DNA of 5,537 bases from Acidimicrobiales bacterium. GTDB lineage: Bacteria; Actinomycetota; Acidimicrobiia; Acidimicrobiales; RAAP-2. Below the pieces are notes generated by a model. That model saw nothing but the letters and a program-made list of their open reading frames with translations, searched no databases and was not told where the DNA came from. The DNA lies in NCBI GenBank assembly GCA_030044045.1, contig JASHWO010000179.1:1-5537 (forward strand). The letters are read 5' to 3'. Shown one piece after another: positions 1-5,537 of the stretch. Every line of letters begins with the position of its first letter. Position 1 is the first letter of the stretch. The position numbers were made by a program, and so were the translations under genes.

Positions 1-1
1 C

Positions 2-1774
2 CCGACACTCCTGCCCACAACGGCCACCGCCGTGGGCTCGCTCATCGCCCCGCTCCTGGGCTTCGCCACCGTCAGCCTGCAGATGCGGGGCACCGGCTGC
101 TCCGGCGGTACCTTCGACCTCTTCGGCCTCGACACCACCTACGACGGCTACGACGCTGTCCAGATCGTGGGCAGCCAGCCCTGGGTGAAGGGCCACAAGG
201 TCGGCATGGTCGGCATCTCCTTCTCCGGCATCTCCCAGCTCTTCGTGGCCGGCACCCGGCCGCCCGACCTGGCGGCCATCGCCCCGCTGAGCGTGACCAA
301 CGACCTCTACACAACGGGCTACCCGGGCGGCATCTTCAACCGCGGGTTTGCCGCCTCCTGGGTCCAGCAGCGAGTCCAGGCCGCCCAGCCGGCGCCGCAG
401 GGCGGCGAGGCCTACGCCCGGGCCCTCATCGAGCGGGGCACACGCCAGTGCCTGGCCGACCAGGACCTGCGGCTCCAGACCCAGGACGCCACCACGCTCC
501 TGGCCCGCCACCCGTACCGCACAGCCGGCCTCTACGACCCCCGCACACCGACGGCGTGGGCACGCCACATCGACGTGCCGGTGTACCTGGCGGGCGCCCT
601 CCAGGACGAGCAGACCGGGCCGCAGTGGCCGGCCATCGTCCCCGCCCTCCGCCACGACCGCGACGTATGGGTGACCATGGTCAACGGCACCCACGTGGAC
701 TCGCTCGGCCCAGAGATCCTGAGCCGGTGGATCGAGTTCCTCGACCTCTTCGTGGCCGGCGAGCGACCCCACGTGCCGGCCGCCGTCGAAGCGCTGTCCG
801 GTTCCCTGTACACGCTGCTGGCCGACGCGCCGGCCGAGCCCCTGCCGGCACTCCGCTTCACCCACGCCCCTGGCGCGGCGGCGGCCCGCCGGGACTTCGA
901 GCGGGACACGCCCCGGGTCCGGGTCCTGTTCGACAACGGCGGGGGCAGCCTCGGGCCCGGCGCCTTCCAGCCCGAGTGGGAGGCCGACTTCTCCGCCTGG
1001 CCGCCGCCCCGCGCCAAGGACAGGACTCTGGACCTGGCCGCCGGCGGCCGCCTGGCCTCCCGGCCGGTCGGGGCGTCCAAGGCGGTCGGGGCGTCCAAGG
1101 CGGCGAGCACCGTCTCCTTCCGGCCCGATCCCGCCGCCCGCCCGGCCACCGACCTGCCGTCTACAGCCAACCCCTGGGCACCCCTCCCGCCCTACGACTG
1201 GACGCCGGTGACCGGGAGCGGGGGCCTGGGGTTCGTCTCCCCGGTGCTACGGCACGACCTGGTGGTGGTGGGCCCGGCCAGCCTCGACCTGGAGCTCGAG
1301 TCGACCGCCCCCGACACCGACCTCCAGGCCACGGTGTCCGAGGTCCTCCCCGACGGGCAGGAGATGTACGTGCAATCGGGCTTCTTGCGGGCGTCGGTGC
1401 GGGCCCTCACACGGGCGGCGTCGACCCCCACCCACCCGGTGCCGACCTACCGCGCCGCCACCGCCCGACCCCTGCCCCGCGGCCGGTTCACCCTGGTGCG
1501 CATCCCCATCGACCCCATCGGCTTCGCCTTCCGGGCCGGCTCCCGCATCCGGGTGACCGTCACCGCGCCGGGCGGCACACGCCCCGAGTGGGCGTTCGCC
1601 ACGCCGCGCACCGGTGGCCGGGTCACCGACTCGGTCCTCCTGGGCGGCGCCCATCCGTCGGCCCTGGTCCTCTCGGCGGTGCCCGGGATCCGCCCGCCGG
1701 ACGCCCAGCCGGCGTGCCCCTCGCTGCGCGGCGAGCCCTGCCGCACCTACGTGCCGGCCGGCAACGGCGGCTGA
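2..1774 (+). CDS. CocE/NonD family alpha/beta hydrolase (X-Pro dipeptidyl-peptidase S15-like), 5'-partial
   Basis: Serine hydrolase of the CocE / S15 group, which cleaves ester or amide bonds of small acyl substrates. The substrate cannot be told here. Numbering from the in-frame GTG at 32: RGTGCSGG (19-26) is the family's signature strand and turn. GISFSGISQ (61-69) is the nucleophile elbow with Ser63, matching GVSYLGVTQ of cocaine esterase. Asp192 in GALQDEQTG and His221 in NGTHVDS fit the remaining triad. A helical cap lies between about 90 and 175. The C-terminal jelly-roll domain spans about 385-555, with typical stretches PDGQEMYVQSGFLR and GFAFRAGSRIRVTV. The reading frame stays open to the left edge, and the family normally has about 80-100 residues before RGTGCSGG, so GTG 32 is probably internal and the true start lies outside. 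Any signal peptide is therefore unseen. It ends in TGA, 75 bp before the same-strand amidohydrolase, so the two may share a transcript. A short linker around 346-357 carries a tandem hexapeptide. The family call is firm; the enzyme activity is open. Confidence 0.9.
   Translation, partial: PTLLPTTATAVGSLIAPLLGFATVSLQMRGTGCSGGTFDLFGLDTTYDGYDAVQIVGSQPWVKGHKVGMVGISFSGISQLFVAGTRPPDLAAIAPLSVTNDLYTTGYPGGIFNRGFAASWVQQRVQAAQPAPQGGEAYARALIERGTRQCLADQDLRLQTQDATTLLARHPYRTAGLYDPRTPTAWARHIDVPVYLAGALQDEQTGPQWPAIVPALRHDRDVWVTMVNGTHVDSLGPEILSRWIEFLDLFVAGERPHVPAAVEALSGSLYTLLADAPAEPLPALRFTHAPGAAAARRDFERDTPRVRVLFDNGGGSLGPGAFQPEWEADFSAWPPPRAKDRTLDLAAGGRLASRPVGASKAVGASKAASTVSFRPDPAARPATDLPSTANPWAPLPPYDWTPVTGSGGLGFVSPVLRHDLVVVGPASLDLELESTAPDTDLQATVSEVLPDGQEMYVQSGFLRASVRALTRAASTPTHPVPTYRAATARPLPRGRFTLVRIPIDPIGFAFRAGSRIRVTVTAPGGTRPEWAFATPRTGGRVTDSVLLGGAHPSALVLSAVPGIRPPDAQPACPSLRGEPCRTYVPAGNGG
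1065..1100 (+). repeat. Perfect 18-bp direct tandem repeat (2 copies) inside the CocE-like gene
   Basis: Two adjacent identical copies of an 18-bp unit (1065-1082 and 1083-1100), followed by a third partial CGG. The unit length is a multiple of three, so the frame is kept and the protein reads VGASKA twice (residues 346-357 counted from the GTG at 32). It falls in the Pro/Ala-rich linker between the hydrolase domain and the C-terminal jelly roll, where length changes are likely to be tolerated. It was probably made by replication slippage. Confidence 0.9.
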
Positions 1775-1819
1775 CGCCTCACCGCCACCGCCCCGACGGC
1801 CGGCCGGCACGACCGCTGG

Positions 1820-1825
1820 TAGCCT
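1820..1825 (+). promoter_or_regulatory. Possible -10 hexamer (TAGCCT) before the amidohydrolase gene
   Basis: TAGCCT fits the actinobacterial TANNNT -10 pattern. It would start RNA near 1832, just ahead of the purine-rich ribosome binding site. No convincing -35 box sits at normal spacing: the nearest NNGAC (1793-1797) is about 21 bp away. The gene could equally be read through from the hydrolase upstream. Weak support. Confidence 0.2.
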
Positions 1826-1838
1826 GGAGGAACGCGTA

Positions 1839-1846
1839 GGGGGAGG
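1839..1846 (+). promoter_or_regulatory. Ribosome binding site of the amidohydrolase gene
   Basis: GGGGGAGG, complementary to the 16S rRNA 3' end, lies 3 nt before the GTG at 1850 (4 nt if GGAG is taken as the core). The spacing is short but usable, and it supports this GTG. No other in-frame start lies between it and the conserved IDVDQH metal motif. Confidence 0.6.
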
Positions 1847-1849
1847 ACT

Positions 1850-2998
1850 GTGGCAACCCGGACCATCGACGTCGACCAGCACCTGTTCGAGTCCAGGACC
1901 GCCTGGGCCGACCACATCGACCCGGCCTTCCGGCAGGACGCCCTCTCCATCGAGGACGACGAGCAGGGCTGGCCCTGGCTCACCTGGCGGGGCGAGCACC
2001 TCTACCCGGTCGATGTCCAGCACCCGGCCAAGCCGGAGGAGGTGGCCACCAACCGCCGCCGGATGCGCGCCGGAGAGCCGGCCCCGGGCACCTACGAGGA
2101 GCTGCTCCCCTCGGCCTACGGCGGGGGCGCCGACCGGTTGGCGGCGGTGGACGGGTTCGGGCTCGACGCCGCCGTGCTCTTCCCGAACTTCGGCCTCATC
2201 TGGGAGCGCATGCTGGCCTCTGACCCCGACGCCCGGCGGGCCAACGCCCGGGCCTACAACCGCTGGATGGCGGCGTCGCTGGCCGGCACCGGCGACCGCC
2301 TGTACGGCGTGGGGCACCTGGTGCTCGACGACCCGGCGTGGGCGGCCGGCGAGATCGCCCGGCTGGCCTCGGACGGCGTGCGGCTGGCCATGATCGCCCC
2401 GGCCCCGGTGGACGGGAAGCCGCTCTCCCACGTCGACCTCGACCCGGTGTGGGCGGCGTGTTGCGACCACGGGGTGGCCCCCGTTTTCCACGTGGCCGGG
2501 TTCGAGAGCCCGCTCCACCCGGCCTGGCACGCCGGCGACCCGGAGCCCGGGGACCAGCTCATGGACTCGGTGTTCCTCTGGGTGGCCCCGGCCGTGGCCC
2601 TGGCCAACATGATCCTCTTCGGGACCTTCCAGCGCTTCCCCGACCTGCGGCTCGGCGTGGTCGAGCTGTCGGCCGGCTGGGTGCCCGGCTTCCTGTTGAA
2701 CATCGACGGCGCCTTCGACTTCTACGTGGCCCGGCACGGCGAGCCGGTCGTCCCGCTCGGCTCCCGGCCGTCGGAGTACTTCCTCCGGCAGGTCCGGGTG
2801 GCCGCCCTCCCCTACGAGGCGCCGGCCTACCTCGTCCGCAAGGTCGGGGCCGACACCTTCATGATCGGCAGCGACTGGCCCCACGCCGAGGGGGTGGTGG
2901 ACCCGGGCAGCGACAACCGGGCCTCGGTGGCCGCCCTCCCCGACGGCGACCGGGACAAGGCGCTGTCGGGCAACGCCGCCTGGCTGCTGGGCGTCTGA
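1850..2998 (+). CDS. Amidohydrolase family (Amidohydro_2) TIM-barrel metal-dependent hydrolase
   Basis: A 382-residue protein, close to the usual length for actinobacterial amidohydrolase-2 proteins (COG2159-type; relatives include ACMSD-like decarboxylases and assorted hydrolases). The first barrel strand has IDVDQHLFE (6-14), so the classic metal HxH becomes DxH (Asp9, His11). His214 in VFHVAG is the expected mid-barrel ligand. FQRFPDLRLGVVE (260-272) is the family's typical late-barrel strand. GSDWPHAEG (340-348) supplies Asp342, the usual catalytic or metal aspartate, with His345. It ends with the common SGNAAWLLG helix (373-381). No signal peptide or membrane segment is apparent, so it is probably cytosolic. 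The GTG start is supported by a purine-rich ribosome binding site. It lies 75 bp after the CocE-like gene on the same strand, so they may act in one catabolic route, but this is inference. Decarboxylase versus hydrolase activity cannot be decided from sequence. Confidence 0.9.
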   Translation: MATRTIDVDQHLFESRTAWADHIDPAFRQDALSIEDDEQGWPWLTWRGEHLYPVDVQHPAKPEEVATNRRRMRAGEPAPGTYEELLPSAYGGGADRLAAVDGFGLDAAVLFPNFGLIWERMLASDPDARRANARAYNRWMAASLAGTGDRLYGVGHLVLDDPAWAAGEIARLASDGVRLAMIAPAPVDGKPLSHVDLDPVWAACCDHGVAPVFHVAGFESPLHPAWHAGDPEPGDQLMDSVFLWVAPAVALANMILFGTFQRFPDLRLGVVELSAGWVPGFLLNIDGAFDFYVARHGEPVVPLGSRPSEYFLRQVRVAALPYEAPAYLVRKVGADTFMIGSDWPHAEGVVDPGSDNRASVAALPDGDRDKALSGNAAWLLGV

Positions 2999-3009
2999 TC
3001 GGGGAACAA

Positions 3010-3045
3010 GCCGCCGGGAACCCGGCACCGGCCGGCTGCGGCGGC
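3010..3045 (+). terminator. Possible G+C-rich hairpin after the amidohydrolase gene
   Basis: Beginning 12 nt after the TGA, GCCGCC (3010-3015) can pair with GGCGGC (3040-3045). A smaller alternative hairpin inside it pairs GCCGG (3013-3017) with CCGGC (3022-3026). No T-run follows, so if it ends transcription it does so as a U-less structure, as is common in high-GC actinobacteria. Inverted repeats of this size also arise by chance at this base composition. Confidence 0.35.
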
Positions 3046-3102
3046 CTACATCATTCAGCCCGCCTGGGCACCCACTGCGGCTCCCCTCGATGGCAGGCTC
3101 CT

Positions 3103-3134
3103 CCGGGGCACGGGGACCCCAACCCCGTGCCCGG
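3103..3134. terminator. Strong hairpin between convergent genes, probable bidirectional terminator
   Basis: A perfect 10-bp stem: GGGCACGGGG (3106-3115) pairs with CCCCGTGCCC (3123-3132) around the 7-nt loop ACCCCAA. Two more C-G pairs extend it (3103-3104 with 3133-3134) if G3105 bulges out. It sits 3 nt beyond the stop codon of the kinase gene on the - strand and about 105 bp after the amidohydrolase on the + strand, the expected place for a shared terminator. Neither side has a T-tract. Confidence 0.6.
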
Positions 3135-3137
3135 CCG

Positions 3138-3974
3138 TCAGACCCCCAGGTGCTGCCCCTCCCAGAGGGCGATCCCCCCCAGGATGCCGGCCGAGTTGTC
3201 CACGACGGTGGTGCGCTCCAGCAGGTCGCCCAGGCCGTCCCGGCTCACCCGGCGGGCGTTGCCCCCGCCCAGGTACAGGCGGTCGTAGAAGAAGAGCGCG
3301 TCCAGGGTGGCCGCCGCCTTGGTGACCCGCCGGCTCCAGCGGGTGTCGCCGATCTCCTTGCGGGTGCGCTCCCCGAGCTGCTCGTTGTAGGTCTCGCCCT
3401 TCCGGAAGGGCTGGTGGGCGACCTCCAGGTGGGGCAGGAGCTGGCCGTCGAGAAAGAGGGCCGTGCCGAAGCCGGTGCCCAGGGTCAGCACCAGCTCCAG
3501 GCCCTGGCCCTGCACCACGGCCAAGCCCTGCACGTCGGCGTCGTTGGCCACCCGGGTGGGCTTGCCGATGGCCTCGGTGAGGGCACCGGCCAGGTCGAAG
3601 TGGTCCCAGGCCTTCTCCAGGTCCGGGTCGACCGGCGAGCCGGGCCCCGACTCGGTCACGAAGTGGGGCGCGCTCAACACCCGGCCCCGGCGGACCATGC
3701 CGGGGAACCCGGCCGACACCCGGTCGGGCACGGGCAGCGGGGCCACCAGCGTGGCCAGGGCCGGCACCATGCCGCCGTCGCCCTCCGGGGGCATCGGGTA
3801 GGTGGTGGGCACCCGTACCCGCTCGGCCACCATCGTCCCGGTGGCGTCGAGCACCGACGCCTTCAAGCCGGTCCCGCCGATGTCGATGGCCAGCGTGTAC
3901 GGCCGCTCCGGCGGGGGCCCGGCCGGCACCTCCCGTTCCTGGTCGGCCGGTGCCTTGGCATGGTCGCCGCTCAC
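3138..3974 (-). CDS. ROK-family sugar kinase, polyphosphate glucokinase-like
   Basis: A 278-residue kinase of the ROK fold, expected to phosphorylate glucose or a related sugar in the cytoplasm with polyphosphate or ATP. IDIGGTGLKASVLD (30-43) is the phosphate-1 loop. GFPGMV (89-94) and VANDADVQG (142-150) follow, with Asp145 the likely catalytic base. TLGTGFGTAL (164-173) matches the TxGTGIGSA signature of actinobacterial polyphosphate glucokinases. LGGGNARR (235-242) and NSAGILGGIAL (260-270) close the nucleotide lobe. The cysteine zinc motif of many ROK regulators is absent and there is no helix-turn-helix, so this is an enzyme rather than a repressor. The sugar motif ExGH reads EVAH (184-187). 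The frame is open far upstream, so the start is a choice. GTG 3974 is taken because a TANNNT box lies 8 nt ahead (leaderless type). GTG 3929 (263 aa, AGGA 7 nt ahead) is the alternative. The gene lies 101 bp after the coupling-protein gene. ROK family sure; donor and substrate unsure. Confidence 0.88.
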   Translation of the reverse strand: MSGDHAKAPADQEREVPAGPPPERPYTLAIDIGGTGLKASVLDATGTMVAERVRVPTTYPMPPEGDGGMVPALATLVAPLPVPDRVSAGFPGMVRRGRVLSAPHFVTESGPGSPVDPDLEKAWDHFDLAGALTEAIGKPTRVANDADVQGLAVVQGQGLELVLTLGTGFGTALFLDGQLLPHLEVAHQPFRKGETYNEQLGERTRKEIGDTRWSRRVTKAAATLDALFFYDRLYLGGGNARRVSRDGLGDLLERTTVVDNSAGILGGIALWEGQHLGV

Positions 3975-3982
3975 GCCCCCGC

Positions 3983-4012
3983 ACTGTAACCGGCCGGCCG
4001 CCGGGTGGTCCG
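3983..4012 (-). promoter_or_regulatory. Candidate promoter of the ROK kinase gene, leaderless type
   Basis: Read on the - strand, TACAGT (3988 to 3983) matches TANNNT, and CGGACC (4012 to 4007) keeps the GAC core of an actinobacterial -35 box. They are 18 bp apart. Eight bases separate the -10 box from the GTG at 3974, so RNA would start at or within a base of that codon. This is the only A/T-containing patch in a very GC-rich spacer. The -35 match is weak (3 of 6). Confidence 0.4.
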
Positions 4013-4051
4013 GCGCCACGGCACCCTTCCCACCAGGGGCTCGGCCACGGC

Positions 4052-4067
4052 CCACCGTCGACGGTGG
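4052..4067. repeat. Perfect 16-bp palindrome downstream of the coupling-protein gene
   Basis: CCACCGTCGACGGTGG is fully self-complementary. It begins 8 nt past the TGA of the coupling-protein gene (- strand) and lies about 40 bp upstream of the proposed kinase promoter. It can fold as a 5-bp stem with loop GTCGAC. A competing hairpin pairs CGGCCAC (4042-4048) with GTGGCCG (4064-4070). It could be a terminator without a T-tract or a dimeric-regulator operator; the sequence does not decide. Confidence 0.55.
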
Positions 4068-4075
4068 CCGGCCCG

Positions 4076-5537
4076 TCACCCGGCACCGGGGCCCGTCCCG
4101 CCGCCGGCTTCGCCCCGCGCCGCCAGCCCCGGTTGGCGGAACCACGGCCGTAACGCCAGCCGCGCCGGCGGCAGCGAGCCGTAGACCAGCACGCCGGTGC
4201 CGGGCGGCAGCCGGCGCAACGCCTCGGGCGGGAGCAGCCGCCGCCGGTCGGGGGCGGTGCTGAGGGTGCGGGCCCCGCCGGGATCCCGGGAAACGGTGAT
4301 GGCCGTGGCCTCCTCGTCCCCGACCAGCTGGCTGGCGTGGTCGAGGGTACGGGGGTCGGCCGTCCCCGACAGGAAGATCTTGGCCCGGTGGTTGTTCACC
4401 ACGGTCGCCCCGCGCTCGCCGTACCGGGCCGCCACCTGGGCCAGGTCCTGCCAGACGGTCACCAGCTGCACCCCGTGGCCGGCGCAGGTGGCGGCTAGCC
4501 CGTCCAGCTCGGCCAGCGGCGCAATGTTGGCCGCCTCGTCCAGCACCACCAGCAGCGGTGGGACAAGGGGACCGCCGAGGCGGGCCGACCGGGCGAAGGC
4601 CGCCTCCAGCACCTGCTTCACCACCGCCGTGAACAGCCCCCGTAACCGGCGCTGGTCGTGCGCGGGCGCGCACAGGTAGAGGGTGTTGACGCCGTCCAGC
4701 AGCGCCTCGGGGTCCACGTCCTCCGGGTTTCCCCCGGTCCCGCCGGCGGTGGCGGCCTGCGGCGGCCGAGCGGCCCGGGCCGGGCCCACGGACGGGATAC
4801 CGAACGGCGGGGTGTCGAACAGCGGGGCGTCGAGCGCCAGCGTGTCGAGCGGGCCACCCCCCCACTCCCCGCCGCCCGGCACGGGCGCCGCCAGGGCGTC
4901 GGCGAACGGCTCGAGCACGGTCTCGGCCGTGGTGTACACGGCGCTCCGCTGCCGGTCGTCGCGCTGCCAGGTGGCCCGGGCCGCCTGCAAGGCGTCCGGC
5001 GCGCCGCACCGGTCGAGGATGGCCCCCACCTCGGCCACCTCTTGAGTGTCCACCCAGCGCACCACGTCGCGCATCTGGAGACCGGCGGTCGCCGCGGCGA
5101 AGAGCAGGGGTGCCAGGAGCTTGGCCGCGGTGGCGTACCAGAATTCGCCGTCGGCCGTGGTGGTCGAGCCCTGCGCCACCTCGACGAGGTCCGACGCCAC
5201 CCGCCGGGCCCCGCCCCACGTCCGGGCGGCGAGGAGGGGCGACCACCCACTGGCCGGCAGGCCGGTGGCCCGCCCGGGGTCGAAGCACCACACGTGGCCC
5301 CGCCCCCGCCGCCAGCCGATGGTGTCCCGCACCAGGTCGGTCTTGACGCTGGCCGCCACCACCGGACCCGGCCAGGCCAGGATGGCCGGGACGGCCAGGC
5401 CGGAGGTCTTGCCGCTCTGCGTGGGGCCCACCACCGCCACCGACTGCGCCGGCTCGGCGGCCAGCACCGTGCGACCCGGCCGCCCCCCGGGCCCGCACAG
5501 CGCCCCCAACACCAGCCGGCCCGGCTCGCCCCAGCCG
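4076..5537 (-). CDS. TraG/VirD4-like type IV coupling protein ATPase, 5'-partial
   Basis: C-terminal ATPase part of a TraG/TraD/VirD4-type coupling protein. These hexameric inner-membrane motors feed DNA or protein substrates into type IV secretion or conjugation channels. Numbering from the in-frame GTG at 5512: GPTQSGKT (29-36; 5405-5428) is Walker A. ASVKTDLVRDT (54-64) and WSPL (90-93) follow as in actinobacterial TraG proteins. GVNTLYLCAPAHDQRRL (274-290) is a family signature, LLVVLDEAAN (320-329; 4526-4555) is Walker B with Asp325 and Glu326, and VTVWQDLAQ (351-359) is the conserved post-Walker-B motif. The frame is open to the right edge (reading WGEPGRL before GTG 5512), so the start and the N-terminal membrane segments lie outside and GTG 5512 is probably internal. 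Residues about 206-268 form a Pro/Gly/Ala-rich linker with a five-residue repeat. The C-terminus is Gly/Ala-rich. No relaxase, mating-pore or integrase gene is visible beside it; the kinase downstream looks functionally unrelated. Confidence 0.9.
   Translation of the reverse strand, partial: GWGEPGRLVLGALCGPGGRPGRTVLAAEPAQSVAVVGPTQSGKTSGLAVPAILAWPGPVVAASVKTDLVRDTIGWRRGRGHVWCFDPGRATGLPASGWSPLLAARTWGGARRVASDLVEVAQGSTTTADGEFWYATAAKLLAPLLFAAATAGLQMRDVVRWVDTQEVAEVGAILDRCGAPDALQAARATWQRDDRQRSAVYTTAETVLEPFADALAAPVPGGGEWGGGPLDTLALDAPLFDTPPFGIPSVGPARAARPPQAATAGGTGGNPEDVDPEALLDGVNTLYLCAPAHDQRRLRGLFTAVVKQVLEAAFARSARLGGPLVPPLLVVLDEAANIAPLAELDGLAATCAGHGVQLVTVWQDLAQVAARYGERGATVVNNHRAKIFLSGTADPRTLDHASQLVGDEEATAITVSRDPGGARTLSTAPDRRRLLPPEALRRLPPGTGVLVYGSLPPARLALRPWFRQPGLAARGEAGGGTGPGAG
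4805..4849 (-). repeat. Three imperfect 15-bp tandem repeats within the coupling-protein gene
   Basis: On the + strand the heptamers GTGTCGA (4812), GCGTCGA (4827) and GTGTCGA (4842) recur exactly every 15 bp. In the protein this reads LDTLA-LDAPL-FDTPP (residues 222-236 from the GTG at 5512), a five-residue repeat of the form [LF]-D-[TA]-x-x. It lies in the linker before the NTLYLCAPAH segment, away from both Walker motifs. Confidence 0.7.

Noticed and set aside
32..34. GTG at 32 as the true start of the hydrolase
   Set aside because: The frame is open to the left edge and the family normally has about 80-100 residues before the RGTGCSGG motif, so this codon is probably internal.
448..1839. 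A 463-codon + strand frame overlapping the CocE-like gene
   Set aside because: It is almost entirely Arg/Pro/Gly/Ala and lies out of frame with clear serine-hydrolase motifs; a composition artefact.
1247..3028. A 593-codon open frame on the - strand opposite both hydrolase genes
   Set aside because: Its translation is low-complexity (Arg, Gly, Pro, Val, His-rich) with no recognisable motif, and it lies opposite two well-supported genes. Long stop-free antisense frames are expected at this G+C content.
3090..3989. A 299-codon + strand frame opposite the kinase gene
   Set aside because: No family resemblance, and a Gly/Val/His/Gln-rich translation typical of the reverse complement of a GC-rich gene; the kinase motifs on the - strand account for the coding signal.
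4197..4679. A 160-codon + strand frame opposite the coupling-protein gene
   Set aside because: It is Ser/Arg/Ala-rich without motifs and lies opposite the conserved Walker B region; a shadow of the - strand gene.
3975..5498. The kinase reading frame continues open upstream for about 1.5 kb, which could suggest a 786-residue fusion protein
   Set aside because: That upstream stretch is the coupling-protein gene read in a wrong frame, with low-complexity translation. The kinase's own conserved sequence begins near IDIGGTG, so the open frame only removes an in-frame stop as a start boundary.
5510..5512. GTG at 5512 as the true start of the coupling protein
   Set aside because: The frame is open to the right edge with family-like sequence (WGEPGRL) before it, and such proteins need N-terminal membrane segments that are not seen here.

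Overview
The window is extremely G+C-rich (roughly three-quarters G+C by eye, with G/C at nearly every third codon position). It uses GTG starts, and its gene types (a TraG/VirD4-like ATPase of actinobacterial character, a polyphosphate-glucokinase-like ROK kinase, CocE and amidohydrolase enzymes) point to a high-GC actinomycete-type bacterium, possibly an environmental Acidimicrobiia-like lineage. That placement is inferred from composition and family resemblance only. No rRNA, tRNA, CRISPR array, transposase or integrase is visible.

Layout: four protein genes in two convergent pairs. On the + strand, positions 2-1774 hold most of a CocE/NonD-type alpha/beta hydrolase (5' end outside the window), followed after 75 bp by a complete amidohydrolase-2 family metal-dependent hydrolase (1850-2998). 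On the - strand, reading from the right edge, there is the C-terminal ATPase part of a VirD4/TraG-like type IV coupling protein (4076-5537, N-terminus outside the window), then a 101-bp gap, then a complete ROK-family sugar kinase resembling polyphosphate glucokinase (3138-3974). The two pairs meet at a 139-bp convergent spacer (2999-3137) that contains two G+C-rich inverted repeats, probably the transcription ends.

How they may work together: the two + strand hydrolases may be co-transcribed and could serve catabolism of small esters, amides or ring-derived acids, but no substrate can be read from the sequence. The kinase is probably expressed independently of the coupling-protein gene. A TANNNT -10 box lies 8 nt before its GTG, an arrangement expected of a leaderless mRNA. 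The coupling protein is the only sign of mobile or conjugative functions, and the window does not show whether it belongs to an integrated element or is a chromosomal relic.

I do not see a clearly new multi-gene system here. The observations most worth checking are the leaderless-type start of the kinase, the altered ExGH sugar motif in that kinase, two in-frame micro-repeats in protein linkers, a perfect 16-bp palindrome after the coupling-protein gene, and what lies beyond the right edge.
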